Shown here: positions 45,811 to 57,955 of the stretch, piece after piece
Layout: every line of letters starts with the position of its first letter
Position numbering within the stretch: the first letter of the stretch is position 1
Source of the DNA: Hyphomicrobiaceae bacterium
Lineage (GTDB): Bacteria; Pseudomonadota; Alphaproteobacteria; Rhizobiales; Aestuariivirgaceae
Assembly (NCBI GenBank): GCA_900298995.1
Contig: OMIC01000039.1
Location: 203,547 to 267,546, forward strand
Direction of reading: 5' to 3'
Length of the DNA stretch: 64,000 nucleotides
Program-made: the position numbers and the translations under genes
Notes under the pieces: model-generated
Told to the model about the DNA's origin: nothing
Database searches by the model: none
Seen by the model: only the letters and a program-made list of their open reading frames with translations

Positions 45811-46240
45811 GGCCTGGCCCGATCTGGCCGGGCGACTCGCGGAGGGTCTGCATGTTCTGCCGGTGCGGGTCTATTTCGAGGATACGGACGCAGGCGGGGT
45901 TGTCTATCACGCTCGCTACCTTGCCTTCTGTGAGCGGGCGAGGTCCGATTTCCTGCGGTTGCTCGGAATTCACCAGTCGCAGGTGGACGGCATGTTCTTT
46001 GTGGTTCGCCACATGACTTGCGATTTTCTGAAGCCGGCCCGGCTGGATGATCTTCTGGAGGTCGAGACCCGCTTCGGCACGCTGGCCGGGGCCCGCATGA
46101 TCCTCGCCCAGAAAGTGCGCCGCGACGGGGTTCTCCTGTTCGAGGCCACCGTGACGGTGGCGCTTGTCGACCGCCAGGGCCGGCCGCAGCGGCTTCCGGC
46201 GATGCTCGCCGGCCGTCTCGCCGGCGCAAGCAAAATCTGA
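45803..46240 (+). CDS. ybgC: Tol-Pal system-associated acyl-CoA thioesterase YbgC
   Basis: The 145-residue hotdog-fold thioesterase has the 4HBT active site [17 protein letters not shown] and [17 protein letters not shown]. YbgC hydrolyses short-chain acyl-CoA and is linked to phospholipid and Tol-Pal function. GGAGG precedes the double ATG at 45800/45803 inside the ruvB end; the second gives better spacing. Confidence 0.93.
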   Translation: MAEAWPDLAGRLAEGLHVLPVRVYFEDTDAGGVVYHARYLAFCERARSDFLRLLGIHQSQVDGMFFVVRHMTCDFLKPARLDDLLEVETRFGTLAGARMILAQKVRRDGVLLFEATVTVALVDRQGRPQRLPAMLAGRLAGASKI

Positions 46241-46271
46241 ATCGTAACAAAGCCTTAACCATAAACGATTC
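46239..46271. promoter_or_regulatory. GANTC and TTAACC motifs upstream of tolQ
   Basis: GAATC (46239-46243) and GATTC (46267-46271) flank TTAACC (46255-46260), a half-site resembling the CtrA motif. CcrM methylation and GcrA or CtrA control of the tol-pal operon would fit, but the second half-site of CtrA is missing. Confidence 0.35.
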
Positions 46272-46455
46272 ATGTGGCTGGAACGGCTCTCCGGCTGCGG
46301 CGGGCCGGGCGGCGGGAAACCGGCCCAAAAGCCCCGAATCGCCGCAGTTTCGACAGATTTGGCATGTTTTCACGGCCTCTATCTCAAGGCATGAGGCGGA
46401 CTGGGGTGGCGGCGAAGGCCCGAAAACGGGGTTTCGCGCGTGATGGAAGGGCAGG

Positions 46456-47160
46456 ATGACGGCTTTTGCAGTGATGACGGCACCGGCGGGCGAGCTTTCG
46501 CTCTGGCATCTCATCATCCAGGCGAGCTGGGTTGTGAAGCTGGTGATGTTCGGGCTGGCCGCAGCCTCGGTGTGGAGTTGGGCGATCATCATCGAGAAGT
46601 TCTTCGCCGTGCGGCGCATGAATTCCGCCAATGACCGGTTCGAGCAGTTCTTCTGGTCGGGACAGTCGCTCGAGGATCTGTTCCTGACCCTTGGCAATCG
46701 CAACAGCATCGGGCTTGCTGCAATCTTCATGGCTGCGATGCGCGAGTGGAAGCGAAGCCAGGATGCCGCGCTCCGGGCAGGTTTCCAGGGCGTTCAGAAA
46801 CGTATCGAAAAGGTCATGGACGTGCAGATCCAGAAGGAGATGCATGACGTCGAGGCACGCCTCCTGTTTCTGGCGACCACGGGTTCAGCCGCACCCTTCA
46901 TCGGCCTGTTCGGTACGGTGTGGGGCATCATGGTCTCGTTTCAGGCCATCGCCAATTCCCAGAACACCAGCCTGAATGTGGTGGCTCCCGGCATCGCCGA
47001 GGCGCTCTTTGCCACTGCCATCGGTCTGGTGGCCGCCATACCGGCGACGATTTTCTACAACATGTATGTTGCCGACGCGGGCAAGATCGGCGCGAGGCTC
47101 GAGAATTTCGCAGACGAGTTCTCGGCGATCATCTCCCGCCAGCTTGACGAACGGGTGTAA
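46456..47160 (+). CDS. tolQ: Tol-Pal proton channel protein TolQ
   Basis: The 234-residue inner-membrane protein has three helices (LVMFGLAAASVWSWAIIIEK; LLFLATTGSAAPFIGLFGTV; EALFATAIGLVAAIPATIFY) and the conserved GTVWGIM stretch. With TolR it uses the proton gradient to energise TolA. The 215 bases upstream have GANTC and TTAACC motifs. Confidence 0.96.
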   Translation: MTAFAVMTAPAGELSLWHLIIQASWVVKLVMFGLAAASVWSWAIIIEKFFAVRRMNSANDRFEQFFWSGQSLEDLFLTLGNRNSIGLAAIFMAAMREWKRSQDAALRAGFQGVQKRIEKVMDVQIQKEMHDVEARLLFLATTGSAAPFIGLFGTVWGIMVSFQAIANSQNTSLNVVAPGIAEALFATAIGLVAAIPATIFYNMYVADAGKIGARLENFADEFSAIISRQLDERV

Positions 47161-47163
47161 CGC

Positions 47164-47664
47164 ATGGGTGCCTCTGCAGGCGGAGCGCGTGGCGGCTATC
47201 AGCGGCGGAACGCAAGACGGCGATCATCGAAGGGCGTGATGAGCGACATCAACGTCACGCCGCTGGTCGACGTGATGCTGGTGTTGCTGATCGTCTTCAT
47301 GGTGGCCGCGCCGCTGATGACCGTGGGCGTTCCCATCGATCTGCCCAAGACCGACGCAAAGCCGCTGACCAGCCAGGTCGAGCCGCTGAGCGTCTCGATC
47401 AAGCCTGACGGCACGATCTTCCTCATGGAACAGCAGATGACGCTGGAGGAACTGGCCCCCAAGCTCAAGGCCCTCTACGCCATCGATGCCGAGAAGGAAG
47501 TGCGTGTGCGCGGCGACCTCGCTGCAACCTATGGCCCCATCGCGCAGGTCCTGGGCGCCATCAATGCGGCGGGCTTCAAGAAGATCGGTCTCGAGACGCT
47601 GCCCGGTGGCGCCGATGCGACCCCGCCGCCCGCCAGCGCCGTTCCCGATGGCGGACAGAACTGA
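47164..47664 (+). CDS. tolR: Tol-Pal protein TolR
   Basis: The 166-residue protein has one membrane helix (VDVMLVLLIVFMVAAPLM) preceded by the essential aspartate in NVTPLVDVMLVLL and a periplasmic domain (VRVRGDLAATYGPIAQVLGAI). It starts three bases after tolQ. The last 20 residues are Pro- and Ala-rich. Confidence 0.95.
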   Translation: MGASAGGARGGYQRRNARRRSSKGVMSDINVTPLVDVMLVLLIVFMVAAPLMTVGVPIDLPKTDAKPLTSQVEPLSVSIKPDGTIFLMEQQMTLEELAPKLKALYAIDAEKEVRVRGDLAATYGPIAQVLGAINAAGFKKIGLETLPGGADATPPPASAVPDGGQN

Positions 47665-47666
47665 CG

Positions 47667-48578
47667 ATGAAGCGTGGGCTGGCAGTCTCGATCCTGCTGC
47701 ACGGGGCCATTCTGGCCGCGGCGCTGGTCGTGCTGCCCAATCCGCATCATGAAGTGGCGCCGGTCGAGGCCGTCGTCGTGGACATCTCGAACATTGCTGA
47801 CGTTAACAAACTCTCCGCCACCGCCAAGGATGCGCCCGAAGAGGTAGAAGCCCCTGCGCCGAAGAAGGCCGAGATCATCAAGAAGGTGGACGAGTCTCTC
47901 AAGGTTGCAGAGAAGGAACTGACAGCGGCAAAGGAAGCTGTCGCTCCGCCGCCTCCCCCTGAGGTGAAGGCCGAGGAGCCCAAGAAGGAAGAGCCGCCAC
48001 CGCCTGATCCCGATGCCATGGCCAGCCTCGTCAAGAAGGTCGAGGAACCCAAGCAGGAGGAGAAGCCGAAGCCGGTCAAGAAGCCGGAAAAGAAGCCCCA
48101 GAAGAAGGCTCAGAAGCTCGACACCGCCAAGCTTGAGGAGATGCTCAACTCCGATGCGCTCCTCAACAAGGCGAATGAGGAGAAGACCACCAACGCATCC
48201 GCCGCCACAACGGATGGCAACCCCGCGAAGGGCGAGGCCAATCTGCAGGGCAAGGATCAGGGGCTGTCGGCAACAGCGATTGCCGCTTTCGTGCAACGCA
48301 TCCGTGAGTGCTGGGTGATCCCGCCAGGCGCGCGCGAAGGCAACATCACCGTGAAGGTCAGGATCCAGATGAACCAGGATGGCTCGATCGCCGGGGAGCC
48401 GCAGGTGATGAATGGTCCGGGCGACTTTCTCTTCGACACCACCGCGCGTTCGACCGTGGCGGCCATTCTCGGCTGCCAGAACTATGACTTTCTCCCCCCG
48501 GACCAGTATGACGTCTGGAAGGATCTCGTGCTGAACTTCAACCCGAACATGTTCGCCGATGCGACGCCCACGCAGTGA
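47667..48578 (+). CDS. tolA: TolA, periplasm-spanning Tol-Pal protein
   Basis: The 303-residue protein has a short membrane anchor ([20 protein letters not shown]), a long Lys-, Glu-, Pro- and Ala-rich middle (about residues 50-190), and a C-terminal globular domain ([33 protein letters not shown]). It links the TolQR motor to TolB and Pal. It starts two bases after tolR. Confidence 0.94.
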   Translation: MKRGLAVSILLHGAILAAALVVLPNPHHEVAPVEAVVVDISNIADVNKLSATAKDAPEEVEAPAPKKAEIIKKVDESLKVAEKELTAAKEAVAPPPPPEVKAEEPKKEEPPPPDPDAMASLVKKVEEPKQEEKPKPVKKPEKKPQKKAQKLDTAKLEEMLNSDALLNKANEEKTTNASAATTDGNPAKGEANLQGKDQGLSATAIAAFVQRIRECWVIPPGAREGNITVKVRIQMNQDGSIAGEPQVMNGPGDFLFDTTARSTVAAILGCQNYDFLPPDQYDVWKDLVLNFNPNMFADATPTQ

Positions 48579-48585
48579 CAGGCCA

Positions 48586-49929
48586 ATGCACAACGCCCAG
48601 CCCATGATCTCCATGTTCTTCCGTCTCCGGTCCATCGCGCTCGCGCTAGCCGTCCTCGCCATTGCCGGCCTGTCCGGTGCCGCGCAGGCACAGACCGAAA
48701 TCGACATCACGGGCGGACGGATCGATCCGCTGCCGATAGCCATCGCGCCGTTTCTCGCGGGTGGTGGCGCCGAGGAACCGGCTTCAACCATTTCCACCGT
48801 GATCGCCAATGACCTCGGCCGCTCGGGCTATTTCGCACCAATCGACCCGCAGACCTTCATCGAGCAGATCACCAGCTTCGAGCAGATGCCGGGCTTCGCC
48901 AGCTGGCGACAGATCCAGGCCAAGGCGCTTGTGACCGGTCAGGTCTTCGACGAGGGCGGAAAGCTCCGCGTCGAGTTCCGCCTGTGGGATGTCAACACCG
49001 CCCAGCAGCTGGCGGCCCAGCAGTTTACCGCATCCCCCAAGAATGCGCGTCGCATCGGCCACATGATCGCTGACATCATCTACAAGGCGATGACTGGCAT
49101 CGACGGCTATTTCGATACCCGCGTCGTGTTCGTGTCGGAGCAGGGACCCAAGGACAAGCGCATCAAGACCCTCGTGATCATGGATCAGGACGGCTTCAAC
49201 GTCCGCCCGCTGAGCGACGGCAGCGATCTGGTGCTGACGCCGCGCTTCTCGCCCTCGACCAACGAGATCACTTACATGTCGTTCGGAAAGGGTGATCCGC
49301 GGGTCTATCTCATGAACATAGACACCCGACAGCGGGAGATCGTGGGCGAGTTCCCGAACATGAGTTTTGCGCCGCGCTTCTCGCCGGATGGGCAGCGCGT
49401 GATCATGAGCCTGCAGGATGGCGGCAACGCCAACATTTTTGAACTCGACCTGCGCTCGCGCCAATTGCGCCAACTCACGAATGTTCCGGCCATCAACACG
49501 GCACCGTCCTACTCGCCGGACGGCAGCCAGATCACCTTCGAGTCAGACCGTGGTGGAACGCAGCAGATCTACGTCATGGGCGCGGATGGTTCCAACCAGA
49601 ACCGCATCAGCTTTGGTGACGGGCGCTATTCGACACCGGTCTGGTCGCCAGACGGCAGCTACATTGCCTTCACCAAGCAGGGCGGCGGCAAGTTCGCGAT
49701 CGGCGTGATGAAACCCGATGGATCGGGTGAGCGCATTCTGACCGAGGGCTATCACAATGAGGGGCCCACATGGGCCCCCAACAGCCGTGTCATCATGTTC
49801 TTCCGCGACACCCAGGGGGAAAGCGGCGGGCCACAGCTCTGGTCGGTCGACATCACGGGCTACAACGAGCAGCGCGTTCCGGTCGAGGGCTTCGGCTCTG
49901 ATCCGGCCTGGTCGCCGAAACTGAATTGA
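48586..49929 (+). CDS. tolB: Tol-Pal beta-propeller protein TolB
   Basis: The 447-residue periplasmic protein has a signal peptide ([18 protein letters not shown]), an N-terminal alpha/beta domain ([19 protein letters not shown]) and a C-terminal beta-propeller with repeated FSPDG/YSPDG/WSPDG blades. TolB docks Pal and TolA. ATG at 48586 is chosen; in-frame ATGs at 48604 and 48613 could also serve. Confidence 0.95.
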   Translation: MHNAQPMISMFFRLRSIALALAVLAIAGLSGAAQAQTEIDITGGRIDPLPIAIAPFLAGGGAEEPASTISTVIANDLGRSGYFAPIDPQTFIEQITSFEQMPGFASWRQIQAKALVTGQVFDEGGKLRVEFRLWDVNTAQQLAAQQFTASPKNARRIGHMIADIIYKAMTGIDGYFDTRVVFVSEQGPKDKRIKTLVIMDQDGFNVRPLSDGSDLVLTPRFSPSTNEITYMSFGKGDPRVYLMNIDTRQREIVGEFPNMSFAPRFSPDGQRVIMSLQDGGNANIFELDLRSRQLRQLTNVPAINTAPSYSPDGSQITFESDRGGTQQIYVMGADGSNQNRISFGDGRYSTPVWSPDGSYIAFTKQGGGKFAIGVMKPDGSGERILTEGYHNEGPTWAPNSRVIMFFRDTQGESGGPQLWSVDITGYNEQRVPVEGFGSDPAWSPKLN

Positions 49930-49984
49930 ACGGGGCGCGCAAACCGCCGCCACAGAGACAAACGGACATAAGGAGATGGGTAGT

Positions 49985-50476
49985 ATGAACATGAACAGAA
50001 GAAGGATCTTCACCACCGCGGCAGCTCTTGCCTGTGTGGCTGCGCTTGCCGCGTGTTCGAAGAAGAGCACGCCCAACCTTGAAGCCGGCAACACCGCGAT
50101 CCCCGGGTCGGAGCAGGATTTCACGGTCAATGTCGGTGATCGCGTGTTCTTCGCCGAGGATCAGTCCACGCTCTCGCCCGAGGCCCAGGAGACGCTGCGC
50201 CGTCAGGCCCAGTGGCTTCAGAAGTATCCAGCCGTCACCGTCCAGGTCGAAGGTCATGCCGATGAACGCGGCACGCGCGAATACAACATTGCGCTCTCGG
50301 CCCGCCGCGCCACGGCCGCCCGCGAATTCCTCATTGCCCAGGGCGTTGCCGCCAGCCGCATCTCCTCGATCGCCTATGGCAAGGAGCGTCCCGCTGCCCT
50401 GTGTGACGCCGAGCAGTGCTGGTCGCAGAACCGCCGGGCGGTCACCGTCATCACGGGTGGCGCCAAGACCTCGTAG
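49985..50476 (+). CDS. pal: Peptidoglycan-associated lipoprotein Pal
   Basis: The 163-residue outer-membrane lipoprotein has a lipobox LAAC with lipidated Cys24 and an OmpA-like domain binding diaminopimelate (VQVEGHADERGTREYNIALS, SISSIAYGKERP-like, NRRAVTVIT). It anchors the outer membrane to peptidoglycan. AAGGAG nine bases upstream sets the ATG at 49985; the ATG at 49976 touches the site and is less likely. A near-identical copy follows. Confidence 0.95.
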   Translation: MNMNRRRIFTTAAALACVAALAACSKKSTPNLEAGNTAIPGSEQDFTVNVGDRVFFAEDQSTLSPEAQETLRRQAQWLQKYPAVTVQVEGHADERGTREYNIALSARRATAAREFLIAQGVAASRISSIAYGKERPAALCDAEQCWSQNRRAVTVITGGAKTS

Positions 50477-50616
50477 GTCGCGGCCTCCCCGGCGGGCGCC
50501 TGGTGAGGGAAAATTAACCCTGTTGCGGCAGACTGACGAATGTGGACGCCTCCGGCCGGGGGCGGCCTGGCGTTTGGCTCCGCCGTGCGGGCGGGCCCCG
50601 GTAAAGGAGTGAGTAG

Positions 50617-51105
50617 ATGCTTACACGTATGGCAAGCCTCAAGTTCGTTGCGGTGCTCGGCTGCTTCCTGGCGCTTGCCGCGTGCTCGAAAAAGAACACT
50701 CCCAATCTCGAGGCGGGAACTGCCGCAGTACCCGGGTCGGTGCAGGACTTCACGGTCAATGTCGGCGACAGGGTTTTCTTCAGCGAAGACCAGTCGACCC
50801 TTACGCCCGAAGCCCAGGAGACGCTGCGCCGTCAGGCTGACTGGCTGAACAAGTATCCCAAGGTCACCGTTCAGGTGGAAGGCCATGCCGACGAGCGCGG
50901 CACGCGCGAATACAACATCGCCTTGTCCGCCCGGCGCGCCACGGCCGCGCGCGATTTCCTGATTTCGCAGGGGGTTGCCGCCAGCCGGATTTCCTCCATC
51001 GCCTACGGCAAGGAGCGCCCCGTGGCGCTGTGTGACGCCGAGCAGTGCTGGTCGCAGAACCGCCGGGCCGTCACGGTCATAACCGGCGGCGCGGTGGGGG
51101 GCTGA
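50617..51105 (+). CDS. Second Pal lipoprotein (tandem copy)
   Basis: The 162-residue protein is a second complete Pal: lipobox LAAC with Cys23, and a mature part of 140 residues that differs from the first by about 16 residues when compared by eye. The OmpA domain, including GHADERGTREYN and NRRAVTVITGG, is unchanged. Signal peptides and intergenic DNA differ more. AAGGAG precedes the ATG. Both copies look functional, so this is a tandem gene duplication, 140 bases apart. Confidence 0.93.
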   Translation: MLTRMASLKFVAVLGCFLALAACSKKNTPNLEAGTAAVPGSVQDFTVNVGDRVFFSEDQSTLTPEAQETLRRQADWLNKYPKVTVQVEGHADERGTREYNIALSARRATAARDFLISQGVAASRISSIAYGKERPVALCDAEQCWSQNRRAVTVITGGAVGG

Positions 51106-51187
51106 CAGCCTCAATTTTACCGTGATTCCCCGTCACTCGGGGGGACGGGGTGACATCCGTCTTCCGGGGGTTCGACTGGTGCAGATA

Positions 51188-52162
51188 ATGGTCAGATACG
51201 TCAAGTGTTCCATCGCGGCCTGTGTGTTTGTGGGTCTCGGTCTGGTTTCTCCGGCCCTGGCGCAGAGCGCCTCCGAAATGGCCGTTCGCCTGCAACTCCT
51301 CGAGGAGCAGGTTCGCCAGCTCACCGGCCAGGTTCAGGAACTGTCCTTTCAGCTGAAGCAGATGCGCGCGGCGCCCGGAACTGCGGCTGCCCAGCAACCG
51401 GCAGCGCCCGAGGTGGCCTTGACCGCCCCCGCGCCAGAATTGACCCAGCAGAACCAGACAGCGGCCGCTCCCATTCCGGACAGCAATGGCATCGAAGTCA
51501 TCGAACAACAGCCGCTCGATCCCGCCCCTCTCGCGCCACCGCAGCCCTCCGAAGCTGACCTCGGGCTCGTACAGCCTGGCGCCAAGGTGCTCGGAGCGCT
51601 CGGCACGGCGGCAGCCCAGCCCGATGATGGCGGGTTCCAGGGCCAGGTTCTGGTGCCGCCTTCCCAGCAGGAGGCTGGCGATGTGGCAGTTGTCCAGCCC
51701 GGCGTGAGCACGGCTCCGGCAGTGCAGGGCGGCGATGCGGTCGAGTCCGTAGCACTCAGCCCGGAGGCGCAGGGCGAAACGCCGGAGTCACTCTACGAGC
51801 GCTCGAATGAAAGCCTGTTGCGCCGCCAGTTCAGCGATGCCGAAGCGGGCTTTTCGACGTTCCTGCAGAAGTATCCGGATCACAGCCTGGCGGGCAGCGC
51901 CCAGTACTGGCTTGGTGAAACCTACTATGCGCAGGGCGATTTCAAACGCGCCGCCGCTCACTTCCTGCAGGGCTTCAAGAAGTATCCGAAGAGCCGTCGC
52001 GCGCCCGATAGCTTGCTGAAGCTGGGCATCTCGCTCAACAAGCTCGGTCAGGGTGAGCAGGCCTGCGCGGCCTTGGCCGCCGTCAGCACTGACTATCCGA
52101 AGGCGGTTGACGCCCGGAAGCGGGCGCAGGCCGAAGCCAAGCGTGCCGGCTGCACCTCCTGA
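51188..52162 (+). CDS. cpoB: Cell division coordinator CpoB (YbgF)
   Basis: The 324-residue exported protein has a signal peptide (IAACVFVGLGLVSPALA), an N-terminal coiled coil (VRLQLLEEQVRQLTGQVQEL), a Pro/Ala/Gln-rich linker and C-terminal TPR repeats (GSAQYWLGETYYAQGDFKRA, SLLKLGISLNKLGQ). CpoB ties Tol-Pal to peptidoglycan synthesis. The start may be ATG at 51188 or the GTG at 51179 that follows GGGGG. Confidence 0.9.
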   Translation: MVRYVKCSIAACVFVGLGLVSPALAQSASEMAVRLQLLEEQVRQLTGQVQELSFQLKQMRAAPGTAAAQQPAAPEVALTAPAPELTQQNQTAAAPIPDSNGIEVIEQQPLDPAPLAPPQPSEADLGLVQPGAKVLGALGTAAAQPDDGGFQGQVLVPPSQQEAGDVAVVQPGVSTAPAVQGGDAVESVALSPEAQGETPESLYERSNESLLRRQFSDAEAGFSTFLQKYPDHSLAGSAQYWLGETYYAQGDFKRAAAHFLQGFKKYPKSRRAPDSLLKLGISLNKLGQGEQACAALAAVSTDYPKAVDARKRAQAEAKRAGCTS

Positions 52163-53351
52163 TCACCTTCACGGGTTTTCGCCGCTCCTGACGGAGCGCC
52201 ATGTGGCGCTGGCCGTGTCCGGCGGATCGGATTCGGTTGCGATGTTGCGGCTCGCGCGGGACTGGGCCTTGACCCATCATCCCGGTCTTCAAGTCTCGGT
52301 TCTGACCGTCGATCACGCGCTCCGGGATGGCTCTGCCGAAGAGGCCCGGCAGGTGGCGGAATGGGCCGCAGCGCTGGGTTTCGCCCATCATATGCTCCAA
52401 TGGGATCACGGGGAACGCCCTGTAGCCGGGATCCAGGCCAAGGCGCGGGTCGCGCGCTATGACCTGATGACGGACTGGTGCCGCGAGCGCGGCGCGGGCG
52501 TCCTGCTGACCGCCCACACGCTCGATGACCAGGCGGAGACGGTGATGATGCGGCTCGCCCGCACCGCGAGCCCGGAGAGCCTGGCGGGGATCTGGGCGGA
52601 GGCAAACTGGAAGGATGTGCCGGTGCTGCGGCCCTTGCTGGGGTCTCGGCGGGAGGCACTCCGTGACTATCTTCGCGGACTCGGCCAGGCCTGGATCGAG
52701 GATCCGAGCAATCTTGACACCCGTTTCGAGCGCGTGCGGGTGCGCAAGGATCTGGCCGGCCGATCCGATGGAACGCCCCTCTCGGAGCGGCTGGCCGCGC
52801 TGGCGGAAGCCAGTGCGCGCACGGTCCGCGAGCAGTCCTCGGCGGCTGAAGCCTGGCTTGCGCAATGGCTGACCGAGAACGGGGCAGGCGTCTGTGAGTT
52901 CCCGCTGCCGCCGTTCCAGGCCTTGTCCGAGCCGTTGCAGATGCGGATTCTGGGCCGGATCATCAACCATTACGGCGGCGGCCAAGCGGCTCCCGAGCCC
53001 GAAGAACTGCGACGCCTGGCCGGCTGGGCCGCAGAGGGCGGTGGGGCGCAACGGCGCACACTCGGGGGAGCGGTGGCCGGGCGGAGGCGCGGCGCCATCT
53101 GGGTGACCCGTGAGGCAGGCCGCATTCCGGCTTCGCCCGCACTTGTCCCGGATTGTGGTAAGTTGTTGTGGGATAAACGTTTTTTGGTAGAGGCCCGACC
53201 GGGCAGTGTCATCGAGGCCGCGCTCGGGAGGCCAGTGTCGCTCCCTGGACGGGTTCCGGTCCACGCCCGCCGCGCCTATCCTGTGGTCAGCCAGCCACCG
53301 GGGGTGGTGGCCGAGGCCCGCATCGTGTTTCAGCCTCTGCTGGGTCCGTGA
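52143..53351 (+). CDS. tilS: tRNA(Ile)-lysidine synthetase
   Basis: The 402-residue PP-loop ATPase has ALAVSGGSDSVAML, VDHALRDGSAEEA, LLTAHTLDDQAETVMMRL and NLDTRFERVRVR. It converts cytidine 34 of tRNA-Ile(CAU) to lysidine. GTG at 52143, inside the cpoB end, is the only good start near the expected N-terminus, so the genes overlap by 20 bases. The C-terminal part is less conserved, as usual. Confidence 0.9.
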   Translation: MPAAPPDHLHGFSPLLTERHVALAVSGGSDSVAMLRLARDWALTHHPGLQVSVLTVDHALRDGSAEEARQVAEWAAALGFAHHMLQWDHGERPVAGIQAKARVARYDLMTDWCRERGAGVLLTAHTLDDQAETVMMRLARTASPESLAGIWAEANWKDVPVLRPLLGSRREALRDYLRGLGQAWIEDPSNLDTRFERVRVRKDLAGRSDGTPLSERLAALAEASARTVREQSSAAEAWLAQWLTENGAGVCEFPLPPFQALSEPLQMRILGRIINHYGGGQAAPEPEELRRLAGWAAEGGGAQRRTLGGAVAGRRRGAIWVTREAGRIPASPALVPDCGKLLWDKRFLVEARPGSVIEAALGRPVSLPGRVPVHARRAYPVVSQPPGVVAEARIVFQPLLGP

Positions 53352-53473
53352 CCCGATAATTTTGCCCGCAGCATTCTTGGAAAAGCTGCGGCTTCACCCT
53401 ATGTTACCGGGGATACCAGGACAGTGGCGCGATCCGGCCTTCGGGGCCCGGGCGGCCAGATTCGAGGGCTCTC

Positions 53474-55395
<1,922 letters not shown>

Positions 55396-55396
<1 letters not shown>

Positions 55397-56421
55397 TGCG
55401 CAGGACCTATCTACGGCCGGCCGGCCTGGTCTATGGGCCCGACGCCGCCGAACTCGCAAGGCAAGGCCGCGGAGCATCGCTCGGCGGCCTTTCTGCGATC
55501 GCCTACACCCTTCTGGAGCGGATCGAGCGCACAGCCCCTGGCAGCCTCACGCGCCGCTTTGAAACGGGCGTTCTGCCGCGATCGACGGTTTTGCCCGCCT
55601 TTCTCGACGCGGCCCGGCCCCTCGTGATGGGCATTGTGAACGTGACGCCCGACAGTTTCTCCGATGGCGGGCTCGCAGCCGGTACGGACCATGCCATCGC
55701 GCATGGCGTCGAATTGGCGCGTCAGGGGGCAGACATTCTCGATGTCGGTGGCGAGTCGACCCGGCCGGGTTCGGATGGCGTGCCGGAGGACGAAGAGTTG
55801 CGCCGCGTGCTGCCCGTTATCGAAGCTCTGGCATCCGAGGGTTTCGCGGTGTCGGTTGATACCCGCAAGGCACGCGTCATGCGCGCTGCGCTCAAGGCGG
55901 GAGCAAAGATCGTCAATGATGTTTCGGCTCTCACCTTTGAGCCCCAGGCAATGGAGGCCATGGCGGAAGCCTCCTGTCCGGTGATCCTGATGCATGCGCA
56001 GGGTGATCCCAAGACCATGCAGCTCAGCCCGCAATACGACGACGTCGCGCTCGACGTCTATGACTGGCTGGCTGCCCGTATCGAGGCCTGTGAAAAGGCT
56101 GGAATTGCGCGCCATCGTCTCATCGCCGATCCGGGTATCGGCTTCGGCAAGAGCTTCCGCCACAATCTGGACGTCCTGCGGCAGTTCACGCTCTATCATG
56201 GGCTTGGCGTTCCGCTGCTCATGGGTTTGTCGCGGAAGGGCTTCATCGGCGCCCTGACGGGCGAGAAAATTGCAGGCCAGCGCGTGCATGGTTCCGTTGG
56301 CGGTGCGGTGTGGGCCGCCCTCCTTGGCGCCCACATCCTGCGCGTCCATGACGTGAAGGCGACGGTAGAGGCTCTGGCGGTGGCGCAGGCGGCGCTTGAG
56401 CCCGGAACGAGCGGTCTTTGA
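55396..56421 (+). CDS. folP: Dihydropteroate synthase with N-terminal extension
   Basis: The 341-residue enzyme joins p-aminobenzoate and dihydropterin pyrophosphate in folate synthesis. The core starts with MGIVNVTPDSFSDGG near residue 77 and continues with GGESTRPGSD, DTRKARVMRAALKAGA and GFGKSFRHNLDVL. The first 75 residues are a non-core extension found in other alphaproteobacteria as well. The start overlaps the ftsH stop by one base. Confidence 0.95.
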
Positions 56422-56436
56422 GCAGGGGGCTATGAC

Positions 56437-57783
56437 ATGACCCGGAAATATTTTGGCACGGATGGGGTGCGCGGGCTCGCCAACAGCGGCGCCATGACAG
56501 CAGACATGGTGCTGAAGATCGGCATGGCGGCGGGCAACCTCTACCGCCGTGGCAGTCACCGTCACCGCGTGGTGATCGGCAAGGATACGCGCCTGTCCGG
56601 CTACATGATCGAGAATGCGCTCGCCTCCGGCCTGCTGGCGGCGGGTATGGATGTGTTTCTGTTCGGACCCGTGCCGACACCCGCGGTCTCCATGCTCACC
56701 CGCTCGATGCGCGCCGATCTCGGCATCATGATATCCGCCTCCCACAACCCGTTTGCGGACAATGGCATCAAGATCTTCGGGCCTGACGGCTTCAAGCTGT
56801 CGGACGACGAGGAAGAGCAGATCGAGGCGATGCTGGATGATGCCTCGCTGATGACGGCGGCCGCGCCTGACCGCATCGGTCGTGCCAAGCGCATCGAGGA
56901 TGCCCAGGCGCGCTACATCGAATTTGCCAAGCGCACCTTTCCCAAGGACATGACGCTGGATGGCCTGCGCATCGTGATCGATACCGCCAATGGGGCAGCC
57001 TACAAGGTGGCCCCCACCGCCCTGTGGGAGCTGGGCGCGGAGGTCATCCAGATCGGCAACGAGCCCAACGGCCTCAACATCAACGAGGATTGCGGATCAA
57101 CCCATCCAGGTGCCATGTGCGCGAGGGTTCGTGAACTGCGGGCCGATATCGGCATCGCGCTCGATGGCGATGCCGACCGCGTGATCATTGCGGATGACCG
57201 GGGCCAGGTCATTGATGGCGACCAGCTGATGGCTCTGATCGCAACGTCCTGGGCGCGGCGCGGCGAGTTGCGGGGCGGCGGTCTCGTCGCGACCGTCATG
57301 TCGAATCTCGGCCTTGAACGCTATCTTGCCGAGAACGGCCTCAGCCTGGCGCGCACAAGGGTCGGTGACCGCTATGTCGTGGAACACATGCGTGCCCATG
57401 GCCACAATGTCGGCGGCGAGCAATCTGGTCACATCGTGCTGGCGGATTTCTCGACGACTGGCGATGGGCTTCTTGCCGCGCTTCAGGTCCTGGCGGAAGT
57501 GAAGCGTCAGGGACGGCCCGTCAGCGAGGTGTGCAACCTGTTCACGCCGCTGCCGCAGGTCCTGAAGAACGTGAAGTTCAACCAGGGTGCGCCGTTGCAG
57601 GACCGCCATGTGCGCGAGGCCATTGCGGCAGCGGAGGCGCAGCTCGGAAATGGCGGGCGCCTGCTGATCAGGCCGTCCGGCACGGAACCTGTGATCCGTG
57701 TGATGGCGGAAGGTGATGACGAAGCGCTGGTCAACGGCATCGTCGATGAGCTCTGTGCGACGATCGCCCGGGCTGCGGCTTGA
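56437..57783 (+). CDS. glmM: Phosphoglucosamine mutase
   Basis: The 448-residue enzyme turns glucosamine-6-phosphate into glucosamine-1-phosphate for peptidoglycan and lipopolysaccharide precursors. YFGTDGVRG, the phosphoserine loop [14 protein letters not shown] (Ser102), metal loop DGDADRVII, sugar motif GGEQSGHI and phosphate loop [12 protein letters not shown] are all present. It follows folP by 15 bases, in the common ftsH-folP-glmM order. Confidence 0.96.
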   Translation: MTRKYFGTDGVRGLANSGAMTADMVLKIGMAAGNLYRRGSHRHRVVIGKDTRLSGYMIENALASGLLAAGMDVFLFGPVPTPAVSMLTRSMRADLGIMISASHNPFADNGIKIFGPDGFKLSDDEEEQIEAMLDDASLMTAAAPDRIGRAKRIEDAQARYIEFAKRTFPKDMTLDGLRIVIDTANGAAYKVAPTALWELGAEVIQIGNEPNGLNINEDCGSTHPGAMCARVRELRADIGIALDGDADRVIIADDRGQVIDGDQLMALIATSWARRGELRGGGLVATVMSNLGLERYLAENGLSLARTRVGDRYVVEHMRAHGHNVGGEQSGHIVLADFSTTGDGLLAALQVLAEVKRQGRPVSEVCNLFTPLPQVLKNVKFNQGAPLQDRHVREAIAAAEAQLGNGGRLLIRPSGTEPVIRVMAEGDDEALVNGIVDELCATIARAAA

Positions 57784-57955
57784 CCTCTCCATGGTAGCCA
57801 GCCGGTAAATGGGATTTCCCGCTTCGGCACAGAAGGCTGTGTCTTCGGGGCCACAGCCGCAATGTGACTTGTTTCTGCCCCATTCGCGCCCGTGTTGGGC
57901 CATGGCGCGCCAATAGCCTGCTCTCGTTCGTTCATCAGCGAAGGGAGTGTGTACC

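Noticed and set aside
46274..46459. A 61-codon frame in the gap before tolQ
   Set aside because: It is Arg- and Gly-rich without motifs or a ribosome binding site, and the gap looks like a promoter region.
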